DNA of 64,000 bases from Camellia lanceoleosa (GCA_025200525.1 CM045761.1:205440254-205504253), one strand, 5' to 3'. Shown: positions 1 to 11,650, numbered from the stretch's first letter. Notes: generated from the letters alone by a model not told the origin. A program made the numbers and translations.

Positions 1-811
1 GCATTCAAGACTCCTACTCTCATGAATTGTACATGCATGTGATATATAACCTTTATTCTCAATTTAGATGATGAAGAGATGGTCAAAAATATGAGCTTCA
101 ATCAAAAATTCAACATGGATCATGTATTGCAAGCTCAAACATACAAATTCAAAGCAACTTCTTACATGCATGCATCTATTGACTTCCAATTCAACAAAAC
201 CAACTCATTTCATGCTCTAGATCGCTATTAAATCTTCAATTCACAAAATCACAACTCAAATTCATATGTTAAGGGTTGATTACTCACCTAGGAGTTTTAA
301 TCTTCCCAAACTTATGCTTAATTCTTGAGTTACACTCCAAAATCTTCAAGCTTCTTGAGAAATCTTTAATCTCCTATACTCTCTCTCTCTAATTCGGTTC
401 TCTCACTCTCTAAGGAGCCAAAATCAGCCAAATCAAATAAAAAGAAAGGTATTGAGTGTATAGTGCCCTTAAGGTAAGTCCCACTAATAAAAAATATCAA
501 TATTAAATAATTGGGTACTTAATTAATCGTTCTGAATCTAATTATTTCGATCCGAATCAATTTTCAATCAAATTTTACAATAGGCTCTAAAAATTACACT
601 AATCACAATGGCGTAATCAATTTCGGCTTCTGTGGCTGATAAGGCCTTCAATTTAATTTCCGAAGCAGATAATCAAACAGATATTTCTACGGTGAACAGA
701 TAGAAATTCAAAACCACATATTTTCACATAATAGCACACAAAACCATATCAAACACATAATCACATTTATAATAAGGACCAATTAGCATAATACGGAACA
801 GGGTTATCACA
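1..811 (-). repeat. Left (3') LTR of element B, partial
   Basis: Aligns with 7231-8054 except for about 30 substitutions and a 13-base shorter CT microsatellite. The right edge is set by the terminal TATCACA (TGTGATA on the minus strand) directly next to the polypurine tract at 812-829. The rest of this LTR, about 1.67 kb, lies to the left of the window. Confidence 0.92.
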
Positions 812-978
812 GTCTTCCCCCCCCTTTAGAAAGTTTGGTCCTCCAAACTTAATTTACCTTCGTCAGGAAACAAATGTGAATAGCTTAGTCGCATTTCATC
901 CTCTTTTTCCCTTGTAGCATCCGTCCTATAGTGTTCTTTCCATTCCACTTTCACCATTGGGATGGACTTGCTTCTCAG

Positions 979-2241
979 CTATTTTACTTGTCGGTCAACG
1001 ATTCGCTCCAGCCATTCGGCGTACTCCATATTTTCATCAATAGCTACCTGGTGATAATCAATCACATGAAACGGGTCTCGGAGGTAACCTCTCAACATCG
1101 ACACATGAAACACATTATGAATTTGTTCAAATCCCAGTGGCAAAGAAACCCTATAGGCAACTGGACCAAGCCTTTCCAGAATCTGAAACGGCCCAATGTA
1201 ACGGGGCGACAACTTGCCCTTCTTTCTGAACCTGACTTGGCCTTTCATTGGAGACACACGGATAAACACATGGTCACCAACCTCATACTCAAGAGGTCTT
1301 CTTCAGACATTTGCATAGTTCTTTTGTCAGTCCTGAGCTCTTTTGAGCCTTTGCTGGATAGTTTTGATCTTTTCAGAAGTATCTTGCACAATTTCAGGCC
1401 CTAGTAAAGCTCTATCCCCGACCTCTGTCCAACAAATTGGTGATCTACACCTTCTACCATACAAAGCCTTGTATGGTGCCATATCGATGCTGGAGTGGAA
1501 GCTGTTATTGTATGCAAATTCTACAAGTGGCAAATAGTCTTCCCAACTCTCTTGAAAATCCAAAGCACACATCCGAAGCATATCTTCCAAAGTTTGTATT
1601 GTTCGTTCTGATTGCCCATCTGTCTGTAGGTGGAATGTAGTACTGAACCTTAGTTCTGTCCCCATAGCTTCCTACAAACTTCTCCACATTCTAGATACAA
1701 ATTTCGGATCTCTGTCCGACACAATAGATACCGAAACTCCGTATAAACGGACAATCTCATCAACATATATGGTAGCCAGTCTATAAGCATTAAATATAGT
1801 TCTAACTGGTAGAAAATGTGCAGATTTAGTCAGTCTATCAACTACAACCCAAATAGAATCCATACCTCGAGGAGTCCGAGGTAGGCCAACAACGAAATCC
1901 ATAGTCACATGCTCCCACTTCCATTCAGTTTCAGGAATAGGGAGAGGTTGAAGTAGACCGCCTGGTTTCTGATGTTCAGCTTTAACTTGCTAACATTGGA
2001 GACACTTTGACACATATCCTGCAATTTCTTTCTTCATTTTAGGTCACCAATAGCTTTGTTTCAAATCCCGATACATTTTATTGTTGCCCGTATGCATAGC
2101 AAACACTAATTTATGGGCTTCATCTAAAACTCTTCTCTTCAATTCCGAAATATCTGGGATACACATTCGGTTCCGAAATCTCAACACTTCATTTTCAATG
2201 CTAAACTCTATTTTAGGACTTGTCTCAAATTCATCAATCAT
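979..2241 (-). pseudogene. Element B integrase region (degenerate)
   Basis: Integrase of a Ty3/gypsy element, which would insert the cDNA into the nuclear genome. In element order, 2241-2044 is a zinc-finger-like piece ending in the GNNKMYRDLKQSYW block. 1908-1672 is the N-terminal half of the core (MDFVVGLPRTPRG, VVDRLTKSAHF, IVSDRDPKF). 1665-1327 is the second half of the core ([36 protein letters not shown]). 1269-979 is the C-terminal domain (SPMKGQ, GKLSPRYIGPF, VFHVSMLR). The parts are separated by stop codons and frameshifts, so no integrase can be made. Chromodomain-like residues beyond 979 are shifted out of frame. Confidence 0.88.
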
Positions 2242-2385
2242 TTTCTTGAGGAATCCATCATCTTTCTGTTTCTAGTTAATTTCATCAATGATTGCCGGCT
2301 CGGTTATAATAGCGGCTATCAATCCACCCTGTTCACACATTACTACTTCAATTTCAGACTTCTCAAAATCTTGCAAGATCTCTCT

Positions 2386-3039
2386 CTATTCAGTAAGCAC
2401 ACAAGCCATACTCCCCGTTGATTTTCTGCTCAAGGCATCATCAACTGTATTAGCTTTCCCGGGGTGATACTGGATTTCAAGATCATAATCCTTTATCAAT
2501 TCAAGCCATCTCCTCTGTCGCATGTTGAGCTCTTTCTGCGTAAAGAAGTATTTCAGACTCTTGTGATCCGTGTAGACTTCACACTCTGCCAAATACAAAT
2601 AATGCTGCTAGATTTTCAAAGCAAAAACAACTGCGGCCAATTTTAAATCATGTGTTGGGTAGTTTTTCTCATGCGGTCTCAACTGTCGGGAGGCATAGGC
2701 AATAACCTTTCCGTTCTGCATTAATACACAACCCAAACTTTTATAAGACGCATCACTGAAAATTACAAAATTTTTCGTACCTGTGGGTAGTGTCAATACT
2801 GGTACAGTGGTCAGTCTCGTTTTCAGTTCATGAAAGGCAGCTTCCCTATCGTCATTCCATTCAAATGATTGCCCTTTGTGTATCAACTGAGTAAGAGGTA
2901 CAGCTATCTTTGAAAAGTTTTTCACGAACCTCCTGTAATACCCGGCTAAGCCCATGAAGCTGTGTTTGTTAGTGTAGGCCAATTCACAATTGCCTTTTTT
3001 TTTGTGGGTCCACTGAAATTCCCTCCTTGTTGATAACAT
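2386..3039 (-). pseudogene. Element B RNase H region (degenerate)
   Basis: RNase H degrades RNA in the RNA:DNA hybrid during reverse transcription. 3039-2608 has the connection block ([19 protein letters not shown]) and the start of RNase H ([25 protein letters not shown]). 2598-2386 continues with the [34 protein letters not shown] region and the HPGKAN motif. An in-frame stop near 2607 splits it. A T9 run at about 2997-3005 marks the frameshift that separates it from the reverse transcriptase upstream. Confidence 0.88.
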
Positions 3040-3744
3040 GCCCTAAGAAAACAGCTTCATCGAACCAAAACTCACATTTCTTTAGTTTAGCAAATAATTT
3101 TCTTTCCCGAAGTATTTGTAGAACGGTTCTCAAATGACGTTCATGTTCAAGTTTATCTTTAGAGTATATCAAAATGTCATCAATAAAGACCACAACAAAT
3201 TCGTCAAGGTAGATTTTAAAAATTCGGTTCATTAAGTCCATAAATGCTGTTGGAGCATTAGTCACTCCAAATGGCATAATAAGAAATTCAAAATGACCAT
3301 ACCTCGTTCTAAACGTTGTTTTCTCAACATCCTCTGCCTTTACTTTCAACTGATGGTACCCGGATCTCAAATCAATTTTAGAAAACACCTGTGATCCCTA
3401 CAACTGGTCAAATAAATAATCAATACGGGGTAGGGGATATTTGTTCTTTATTGTTACCTTGTTCAATTCTCGGTAATCGATACATAAATGTAAGGTTCCA
3501 TCCTTCTTTTTCACAAACAATACTGGTACACCCCAAGGTGAAGTGCTAGGTCGGATAAACCCCTTGTCAAGCAGGTCTTGCAGCTGTTCTTTCAGTTCCT
3601 TTATTTCAGTAGTAGCCATTCTGTAGGGAGTTTTAGAAATGGGCTGGGTGCCTGGTGCAGTTTCAATAGTGAACTTTATTTTCCTGTCTACCAATTCCCC
3701 TGATAATTCATTTGGAAATACATCTGGAAATTCTCTAACAATAG
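2984..3744 (-). pseudogene. Element B reverse transcriptase (one stop, then frameshift)
   Basis: Ty3/gypsy reverse transcriptase. The N-terminal part (3744-3398) carries VREFPDVFP, the [19 protein letters not shown] block and [26 protein letters not shown] at 3396-3398, most simply a CAG glutamine codon mutated to TAG, interrupts it. The second part (3388-2984) starts with [11 protein letters not shown] and has the catalytic [11 protein letters not shown] box and the FLGHVI block. Active-site aspartates are intact, but the stop and the downstream frameshift inactivate the gene. It is continuous with the protease upstream. Confidence 0.9.
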
Positions 3745-4206
3745 GGATACTGTTCAATTCAACATTCATAGATTGTTCACACAACACATAGCACAAATAA
3801 CCCTGACACCCTTTCCTGATCAGTTTGCATGCTTTCATTGCAGATATTAAATAAGGTGGAAGTACTACCCCATTACCCACAAACACAATTTCTGTATGTT
3901 CTGGTAGCTTAAATACAACTCGTTTGGTCACACAATCAATGGTGGCACAATATTTAGTTAACCAATCCATGCCCAAAATTACATCAAAATGCCTAAAGTT
4001 CAAGGGTAACAAATCTACATATAGAATAGTATCCTCAATACGCATGTCATAAAACCAATATATGGATTCACACAATACAGATTCCCCAAATGGAGCAGAC
4101 ACACATAGCAGATATGCAGTAATTCTAGAGGTCTACTCAGTCTAGATGCAAATGCACATGTCACAAAAGAGTGTGTGGATTCGGAGTCAATTAACACAAA
4201 AGCATC
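3745..4206 (-). pseudogene. Element B aspartic protease (degenerate)
   Basis: Retroviral-type aspartic protease that would process Gag-Pol. Right after the stop that ends gag, the same frame continues with VLIDSESTHSFV. That is the D-S-G-T/S active-site motif with the glycine changed to glutamate, which should be inactivating. A frameshift near 4105 moves the rest of the domain ([11 protein letters not shown], the second conserved block) into the frame that runs on into the reverse transcriptase. Confidence 0.82.
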
Positions 4207-5316
4207 CTAATTACATATAGAAATAGTACCTAAGACAACTGCATTGGCATTCCGTGTATCACCCGGAACAAGCGCAAAAACTCTCCCTTGTCTCACGGTA
4301 TCCCCGGTGATAGCAGGACTCATAGTATTTCCCGGCTTCGGGATTGATGCAGTTGAGCTAGCTGCTAGCTTCCCAACGTTCTGATTAAAATCTCGGGCCA
4401 TATGCCCTTGTTTACCACATTTGAAACAAGCTCCTGACACATGATAACAAACCCCACGGTGCCTTTTGCTACAAATGTTGCACATGGGAGATGTGTCTTG
4501 GGAAGAATTCGAAGTACTTGAGGAGCCCGTGTTTTGCTTTTTCGAAAAAATTTTCTTCGAAAAGAAGCCTTGCCTTTTATTGCCCTTCCATTCTATTGTT
4601 GGCTTAGCTTGCCAAGCTATGTCAGCTTCTGATATTGTGGCTCGGTCTAGCACCCCAATATAGGTTTCTAACTTCAAGACATTCACCATTTCTAATATGT
4701 CACTTCGAAGCCCACCTTCAAAATGCCTCGTTTTCTTATAGTCAGTATCAATCACATGTGGTGCAAACCTAGCCAATTCAGTGAATTTGGCCTCATACTC
4801 AGCCACTGTCATGCTGTCTTGTTTAAGTTCCATAAATTCTGACACTTTCCTGTCCTGAACACATTGTGGGAAGTACTTGTCATAGAAAATTTTCAGTAAT
4901 TTCACCCGGTCAACATCTTTATGTTTTTCTCGCATTAACATCCACCATTTCATTGCTTCATCCTCTAACATAAAAATGGCGAAAAGCACTTTCTGTGTCT
5001 CCGAACATAGGAATACTTCAAACAATTTTTCGATGCCAAGAACCCATGCTTCGACCTTCAACGAATCTAATCCCCCGTGGAACTGTGGTGGTTTCATTTT
5101 CTTAAACTCTTTGGTGAGAGCTATTATCCGATCATCGTTTTGATTATCTAGCACGGGTGGTGCCGGAGGTGGAGGTGGAGGATGTGGCTGCCGCCACTGT
5201 TGTTGCCACTCTTGTTGTTGTCTTAATGTCTCTGCCATTTCCTGAATCAACCTTTCCATTCTATCCATCCTGGCAGTAGAGGACTCTTCTATCTCATCAC
5301 TTATTGTTCTCACCAT
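4207..5316 (-). CDS. Element B Gag (369 codons, ends at an in-frame TAG before protease)
   Basis: Capsid/nucleocapsid protein of a Ty3/gypsy element that packages the RNA in virus-like particles. The N-terminus is coiled-coil-like and glutamine-rich (residues about 10-40) and is followed by a proline run. A retrotrans_gag domain follows (KMKPPQFHGG, AFAIFMLEDEAMKWW-like, YFPQCVQDRKVSEFMELKQ, VAEYEAKFTELARFAP). A CCHC knuckle, CFKCGKQGHMARDF, lies near the C-terminus; its last position is F rather than C, so the knuckle is probably defective. The start is the first ATG after the primer site. The TAG at 4207-4209 falls exactly between gag and protease. This could be a read-through stop or decay; given the other stops in this copy, decay is likelier. 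Confidence 0.85.
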   Translation of the reverse strand: MVRTISDEIEESSTARMDRMERLIQEMAETLRQQQEWQQQWRQPHPPPPPPAPPVLDNQNDDRIIALTKEFKKMKPPQFHGGLDSLKVEAWVLGIEKLFEVFLCSETQKVLFAIFMLEDEAMKWWMLMREKHKDVDRVKLLKIFYDKYFPQCVQDRKVSEFMELKQDSMTVAEYEAKFTELARFAPHVIDTDYKKTRHFEGGLRSDILEMVNVLKLETYIGVLDRATISEADIAWQAKPTIEWKGNKRQGFFSKKIFSKKQNTGSSSTSNSSQDTSPMCNICSKRHRGVCYHVSGACFKCGKQGHMARDFNQNVGKLAASSTASIPKPGNTMSPAITGDTVRQGRVFALVPGDTRNANAVVLGTISICN

Positions 5317-5559
5317 CTGATTAAACTTACATTATACTTTGTACAAAAGATTCACAGGTATGCATCTATTAAAGAGCATACATATTCAAATAATTTGCAA
5401 TGCAAGCAAATCACAAACTTATAACACATAGTTGTTCACATTGAAACATTTAGATGCATTCTCGATACTATCAAATTCATACTTATCACATGAATGCATC
5501 CTAGATCTTTTCTAGACGTTTATTGCTCTTTTGGACAAGTGTGTGAGTTATTAACTCGT

Positions 5560-5574
5560 GCTCTGATACCACTC
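5560..5574 (-). other. Primer binding site of element B (tRNA-iMet type)
   Basis: The minus strand reads TGGTATCAGAGC, the usual plant complement of the 3' end of initiator tRNA-Met. It lies 3 bases from the LTR edge at 5575. It fixes the orientation of element B and its LTR border. Confidence 0.9.
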
Positions 5575-6099
5575 TGTCATGACCTGAACCCGCCCCCAAG
5601 GGTTAAGGACATAACCGGCCAGTAATCACGAGATTACCTACGACCTCAAACCAAACCAGACATAACTCATCAGAGTAAAAGGGCCAAACAGAAGCAAAAT
5701 TTAAAACTTTATCCATAGAGCTGTGCTTACATGGCACGTCATAACAAACCATACACATACATGTTAATAACTCACTTCAGAAAATATAGTAGCATAAGGT
5801 TCTGTACAGACAGGATCATTTAAGTCTAAGTCAACCCATGGAAACTATATACAACAGATTCAAAGTCTTCGCCAACATGACCAAATAAAATAGGATAACA
5901 AAAAGGCGGAGACGAGTCTCGCGCGTGAGACGCTAGGGCTAACTCTTCAAAACTTGGTTATTCCTTCCAAACTTCACTGAGGCTGGGTTTGAACCTCTCT
6001 TGGCTCACCTACAAACACATGAATGAGCGTGAGTGAAAGTCCAGTGAATAATATTAAATAAGGAAGTTACACAAATGGTATTTAGAACAACGTGCTTCA

Positions 6100-6485
6100 A
6101 ACGGCCTTGGGCCCAATTCGTATTTCTATCTAACATATATAAATATAGGTCAAGTGATTACTGTTCCAAATACATCATATGGCCTCGGGCCCAATTCCTT
6201 CGTATCATTCAAGTCAAACTGGCCTTGGGCACATTTATACTTTCGATCATGTCAAACTGGCCTTTGGCCCACTCAAGCTTTCATTCATGTCAAACTGGCC
6301 TTTGGCCCATTCAGGCTTTCTTGTCAAACTGGCCTCTGGCCCATTCATTCAGATCATACTGGCCTCTGGCCCATTCATTCTATCATTCAAACTCATATTG
6401 GCCTCTGACCCATTCATTTATGTCAGACTGGCCTTCGGCCCGTTCATTCATTCATTCGTGTCAAATTGGCCTTTGGCCCATTCAT
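6100..6485 (-). repeat. Short tandem array in LTR B, core GGCC-TTT-GGCC
   Basis: About ten imperfect units of 22-40 bases, each built around CTGGCCTTTGGCCCATTC on the plus strand. The spacer inside the core varies (TTTG, CTTG, TCTG, TTCG). The array is translatable in all plus frames only because the unit is repetitive. A related array sits in LTR D at 15061-15315. Confidence 0.85.
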
Positions 6486-6834
6486 TTGGCATAGCAAACA
6501 TTGTCCACCATTCAAATCAACAAACTTATAAACTTACATAGAAGTAAGCAATTAGACAACAATATATTTCAGATATCTTTGTCAAGATATTACTCACAGT
6601 GATCGACTGGTTGATTTGCCCAGGAGCTTGACCCTACACATCACATAACACATATGGGTCACAACCGATTCAATCCTTTCTTTAATTCACATATTCCTCT
6701 TTCGGCTTCATTCTTATCTCTTTAACTCAATTACGATGCTCAATGTATGCCTAAGAGTACTTAGAAGTGAAAGAGAACAGAAAACGAAACACAAAAGTCC
6801 TTTTCAACATTTTAGAAAACAAGGTCCCTGTTGG

Positions 6835-7025
6835 AGCGTGGACTTCCTCGCTCGAGCGAACCCATGAGGTCTACAAAAGTACTGGATGCATCAAATTTAC
6901 GCTCGAGCTCTCACTCGGGCCTTTCGGCGAACTTCGATCTCTGAGCTCTCGCCGAGCGAACTTCCTGCCGGCAGATATCAAGTCTGCAGAAAATACTAGG
7001 AGCTCGTATTTCCCGCTCAAGCGGA
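6835..7025. repeat. Cluster of CGCTCGAGCG-like palindromes in LTR B
   Basis: A GC-rich island in AT-rich LTR DNA. It carries CTCGCTCGAGCGAAC, ACGCTCGAGCTCTCAC, CGCCGAGCGAAC and CCGCTCAAGCGGAC, i.e. intact and decayed copies of a 10-base palindrome centred on CTCGAG. The same motif is clustered in LTRs C and D. Confidence 0.75.
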
Positions 7026-8054
7026 CACCATAATTTCTGGGTTTTCTAGCAATGTTCTTGAGCTCAAATTCAACATTCAAATCAACATGTCTTACATTTT
7101 ATGACTTCACATATACTTGTACTAACATGATTCAACACCCAATTCATTATATTATGAAGCTCAATTTCACAAAGTAATCACATGCATGACCCAATTTATA
7201 CTAAACTCTTTTCCAACATGACAATTCCATACATTCAAGACTCCTACTCTCATGAATTGTACATGCATGTGATATATAACCTTCATTCTCAATTTAGATG
7301 ATGAAGAGATAGTTAAAAATATGAGCTTCAATCAAAGATTCAACATGGATCATGTATTGCAAGCTCAAACATGCAAATTCAAAGCAACTTCTTACATGCA
7401 TACATCTATTGACTTCCAATTCAACAAAACCAACTCATTTCATGCTCTAGATCGCTATTAAATCTTCAATTCACAAAATCACAACTCAAATTCATATGTT
7501 AAGGGTTGATTACTCACCTAAGAGCTTTAATCTTTCCAAACTTATACTTAATTCTTGAGTTAGACTCCAAAATCTTCAAGCTTCTTGAGAAATCTTCAAT
7601 CTCTTATACTCTCTCTCTTTCTCTCTCTCTCTCTAATTCGGTTCTCTCACTCTCTAAGGAGCCAAAATCAGCCAAATCAAATAAAAGAGAGGTATTGAGT
7701 GTATAGTGCCCTTAAGGTAAGTCCCACTAATCAAAAATATCAATATTAAATAATTGGGCACTTAATTAATCGTTCTGAATCTAATTATTTCGATCTGAAT
7801 CAATTTTCAATCAAATTTTACCGTAGGCTCTAAAAATTACGCTAATCACAATGGCATAATCAATTTCGGCTTCTATGGCCGATAAGGCCTTCAATTTAAA
7901 TTCCGAAGCAGATAATCAAACAAATATTTCTATGGTAAACAGATAGAAATTCAAAACCACATATTTTCACATAATGGCACACAAAACCATATCAAACACA
8001 TAATCACATTTATAATAAGGACCAATTAGCATAATACGGAACATGGTTATCACA

Positions 8055-8467
8055 AAGTCCCTTACTGAAGTCAGCCAATGATCTACTCTCTTGGTGAGTA
8101 ATGCTCTAACTCTAGTGCCTGAAGCATCACACTCGACATAAAATGTTTTATTGAAATTGGGTAGAGTTAAGACTGGTGGACTGGTCATGGCTTCTTTGAG
8201 TTGTGTGAAGGCTAATACGAATTCCTCAGTTCATGGAAAAGAGTTTTTTTTTTTTTTTTCAATCATAGAGAGTGCAATCTTCCCATAGTCACGAATATAC
8301 TGACTATAATAACTAGTGAGGCCTAAAAACCCCTGTAAGCCTTTAAAGTTGTTCAGCCTTGGCCACTTTAACATGCATTTGATTTTTTCGAGATCGGCTT
8401 TAACTCCTTTTTTCTGAAATGACATGGCCCAAATATTTAACGGCAGTGCAACCAAATGCACACTTGT
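8055..8467 (-). pseudogene. Element A reverse transcriptase end / connection / RNase H start
   Basis: From the right, the frame matches the gypsy connection domain (GVKADLEKIKCMLKWP, LQGFLGLTSYYSQYIRDYGKIA). It continues in another frame with the RNase H beginning (MTSPPVLTLPNF, FYVECDASG). A T15 run at 8246-8260 causes one of the frameshifts. The left edge is the insertion point of element B. The right edge is the insertion point of solo LTR C, which interrupts the Lys-Cys-x-Phe-Gly-Cys block of the reverse transcriptase. Confidence 0.85.
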
Positions 8468-9107
8468 TGTCATGACCCAAACCCACCCCTGTAGGTTTAA
8501 CATCGTAACCGGCCAGTAATCTGTGGATTACCAAAGGTCTCTTAACAGATAAGCATATAATAAGGGGCTGCGGAAGCAATTATACAAAATAGGCTAGGTC
8601 CAATAAGCTGTGATAACATACATGGGACAGAAGGTTTCAAAACTTGCATATACATAAGCATGTCGGTCGAAGGACATCAATATTTACAAAACATTTACAA
8701 AAGTGTAATTCCCAGGACTCGACTTTACAAAACAGGCAGAGACTAGCATAAGTACAAAATAGCCATGTAACTAGACTTCGGTCGGAACCTCCTCGGGAGG
8801 CACAATGGTTGGCTGACAAAAACAGAAATGAAGGCCATCAACTTTGGCTCTAATCACGCGCCGGCTCAGCTACATACATAATATAAACTGTGAACGAAAG
8901 CTCAGTGAACAATAATAGAGTAAAGGGGTTTCAATGAATGAGTCCATACAGATTCAGAAATCATAATTCAGTTTCATATCAAATTCATAATTTGTCCAGA
9001 TCATATATAGAAATCATGAGGTACACTTAAGTATATGTGATACATCCATTAGCATTAACAGAGCAAATACAGAATAGATGCAGACACGTGAGGGTTACGA
9101 ATAACTA

Positions 9108-9245
9108 GTTCCATAAAGGAACCTCCGGATCCGGGTAACAGAGAATACACACGCTGAGCCCCATGATGGAGCCTCCGGTACGGGTAACAGAGTGCAGACA
9201 TATTAAGTTCCATGATGGAACCTCCGATACCAGGTAAGAGCCAAC
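9108..9245 (-). repeat. Tandem array in LTR C (unit about 60 bases, 2-3 copies)
   Basis: Repeated phrase CATGATGGA(A/G)CCTCCGGTAC followed by GGGTAACAGAG, beginning near 9115, 9163 and 9209. It occupies a comparable place in LTR C to the GGCC array in LTR B but is unrelated in sequence. Confidence 0.7.
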
Positions 9246-9649
9246 AGATATCACATGATGCTAAGGATGTCACGAATACATATCAGAAATTGGACAATCA
9301 TTCATTGTACAGAACATATCATTTCAAAAAACAGATCTTAATTCATCACACAGAAAATAACTAAAGTTGAATATAGCTTTACTATGTTATTACTCACAGT
9401 TGGCCTTGAGACAGATAGACGGAGCAGGTTGGTCAAACGGTACGTGGCACGTGACCTACATACCACATAACAAACACACACTTGAAACACACGATCTAAT
9501 TGTACATAACTTACTTCGTTTGCTCTTAGTGTGTTTCTAACCTTTAATCCCCATTATGGAGTCTTAAACATGGCCTAGGAATGCCTAGGATGGAATGAAG
9601 ATGCAAGAATGCATTTGAAAACATTTCATAAAACTTGTTGAAAATAAGG

Positions 9650-9975
9650 TCCACGCTCGAGCGTAGTTTTCCTCGCTCGAGCAGACATGTAGACAATGAA
9701 GCTCCGCTCGAGCGTAACTTTCCACGCTCGAGCAGACTGTAACTCTTGAAAAGTACTGGTTGCATGATTTTCACGCTCGACGGACGCTCGACTTACGCTC
9801 GAGCATGAGACTCAGACCTTCGCTCGAGCGTAGATTCCCTCGCTCAAGCGGACTGCAAAACACAAGAACTTCTGGGTATATGCATTTTACGCTCGAGTGT
9901 AACCCTCGACGCTCGAACGGAAGTGTATGTACTCAGAGTGCATACTCGAGCGTAAAGTTCCTCACTCGAACGTGG
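9650..9975. repeat. Dense CTCGAG palindrome cluster in LTR C
   Basis: About a dozen CGCTCGAGCG or one-mismatch copies in roughly 320 bases. Several occur as pairs: a copy followed by GTA(A/G), a 6-10 base spacer ending in CCTCG or CCACG, then the next copy. They lie near 9654, 9674, 9705, 9724, 9773, 9784, 9796, 9821, 9840, 9890, 9910, 9947 and 9965. This is the richest of the three LTR clusters. Confidence 0.85.
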
Positions 9976-10983
9976 ATCAAATTTCTGGAAATTCCAGATT
10001 TGATCACCAAGCTCAAATTCAACTTTTGAAGCATCCAAAACTCATTTTTCGGAGCCCAAAACTTTGAAAAACACTTAGAAACTCATAAAACAACATGTTT
10101 GAAGGATCATAACAAGAAATCATGGCCCAAAAGCATGCCATTTATACAAAAATTCAACTTTAAACTCAAAATTAATTCATGAACATAACATGCATGTATA
10201 TTTTGAGCTAAGGCTCTCCAAAACATGATCAAATGCTACTAAATAACATGAAACTCATTGTGTTTCCAAAATTAGAGTGAACCGAACACATGCATGAAGG
10301 AATTCTTGAAAATCAATCTTCAAAATGCTATGAAACATGCATGCATGCATGGATTGATCTACCTAAGCTTGATTCTCGCATCTTATAGCTCAATTTACTT
10401 GAATTCATGCATGAACAACTTAAATTTACAATTAAAAGAATGAATTTCCTACCTTAAGTCTTGAATTCCAAGTGTGGGAGCTCAATTATGCAAGTCTCCT
10501 TCTATTTCTCCTAAATCTCAAGCAAATCCCTTGTTGGATTCAACTTTCTTCCAACTCTCTCTCTCTCTCTCACGTTTTGGGTCAAGAAGATGAAATGAAG
10601 AATGATGCTAAACAAATGTAAAGTGTAACAAGTAGTGGCCTTGAATTAAACCACTCAATGGCACAAGTGTAAGTACCTAGGTTCAATTAGTTTAACATTA
10701 TTTAATCTGATTTAATCATTTCAAATTGGGTTTTAATTAAACCTACCATAAAATCATATAAATCCTAATTAGCACATAACACTAATCAATTCATGAATCG
10801 GTCGCTGATAAGGCTTTCAATTCGCAATTTGAAACTAAAACATGAACAAATCTTTCTACTCCTAACAGATATAAACACAACAATGCAACACACACATGCA
10901 TTTTAATTCAGAATTTCACCTTAATTACTAATTGGGCATAATTAATCATGGATTAACGTTAATCAAATGTCGGGGTTGTTACA

Positions 10984-11650
10984 CTTGCTCTCTTTGGCAT
11001 AAAAACAATTAGTACGAAAAACATCTAAAACAAGTTTAAGGTGAATCAAGTGATCATCCCATGACAAACTGTAAACTAATATGTCATTAAAAAAGACAAG
11101 TTCGAACCTTGTAAGGAATGGCCGAAAAATTTCATTCTTGAGATCTTAAAATGTAGCAGGTGCATTCGTAATCCCAAATAGCATGACCAAAAAATCATAA
11201 TGACCTTCATGAGTACAGAAAATAGTTTTGAGAACATCCTCCGGCTTGACTCGAACCTGGTAATACCCAGATCGAAGATCTAGCTTTGGAAAGAATCGAG
11301 CCCCATGGAGCTCGTCGAGCAATTCCTCAATGGCTGGAATAAGAAAGAGATCTTTTATTGTTTGTTGATTGAGGGCGCGATAGTCAATACATAATCTCCA
11401 AGACCAATCACTTTTTCGAACTAGGAGGACCGGCGAGGCAAAAGGACTTTGACTAGGCCAAATGACCCCTAACTGTAAAAGTTCAGCAACCAACTTCTCA
11501 ATTTCTATTTTCTGTACATAAGGATACCTGTATGGGCATATGTTCACTGGTTGTGCGTCTGGCTTAAGAGGAATCTGGTGATCCTGCACCCGAAAGGGGG
11601 CGAGACCCTTTGGTTCATCAAATACATCAGCATATGAAGAGAGAATCACT
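10984..11650 (-). pseudogene. Element A reverse transcriptase, N-terminal two-thirds (degenerate)
   Basis: The longest open stretch (11649-11146) begins at SSYADVFDEPKGLAP. It carries HQIPLKPDAQPVN, SQSPFASPVLLVRK, WRLCIDYRALNQQTIKD, FFPKLDLRSGYYQVRV and FGITNAPATF, all standard gypsy blocks. After a stop, the catalytic box near 11080 reads FFNDILVY; the first aspartate of the usual D-D pair is asparagine. The reading then stops at the insertion point of solo LTR C and resumes at 8467. Non-functional. Confidence 0.88.

Larger units (their letters stand above)
1..8054 (-). mobile_element. Ty3/gypsy LTR retrotransposon B, cut by window edge
   Basis: A nearly complete Ty3/gypsy element read on the minus strand. 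The right LTR (5' in element sense) is 5575-8054. The initiator-tRNA-Met-type primer site is 5560-5571. Then come gag, protease, reverse transcriptase, RNase H and integrase from 5316 down to about 900, a G-rich polypurine tract at 812-829, and the left LTR at 1-811, whose distal part lies outside the window. Domain order PR-RT-RH-IN is typical of Ty3/gypsy. The SPMKG/GKLSPRYIGPF and VFHVSMLR blocks after the integrase resemble the Del/Tekay chromovirus group (inference). By eye the two LTRs differ at about 30 of 811 positions, mostly transitions, yet the coding region has many stops and frameshifts. It lies inside older element A; the left target duplication is off-window. Confidence 0.92.
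5575..8054 (-). repeat. Right (5') LTR of element B, 2480 bp
   Basis: Bounded on the plus strand by TGTCATGACC at the left and TATCACA at the right, i.e. TG...CA on the minus strand. Its right 824 bases match 1-811. Internal sub-repeats are listed separately: a GGCC-rich short tandem array at 6205-6485 and a cluster of CTCGAG palindromes near 6835-7025. The 5 bases after it (AAGTC) would be the target duplication, but the partner is off-window. Confidence 0.93.
8468..10983 (-). repeat. Solo LTR C, about 2.5 kb, inside element A reverse transcriptase
   Basis: Starts TGTCATGACCC and ends GTTGTTACA on the plus strand, the same termini style as LTR B, so it is read on the minus strand. Both flanks are reverse-transcriptase sequence of element A, so no internal region remains: a solo LTR left by LTR-LTR recombination. 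Flanks are CTTGT (8463-8467) and CTTGC (10984-10988), a target duplication with one mismatch. If the border is moved by one base, ACTTG matches perfectly. Internal repeats: a ~60-base array at 9108-9240 and a dense CTCGAG cluster at 9650-9975. Confidence 0.88.

Noticed and set aside
4207..4209. Programmed stop-codon read-through between gag and protease of element B
   Set aside because: Possible, but this copy has several other stops; one instance cannot separate recoding from decay.
6075..6541. Three overlapping ORFs of 84-139 residues with repeated GLWPI/WPLAHS motifs
   Set aside because: They are translations of the GGCC tandem array in LTR B; every frame is open because the unit is repetitive.
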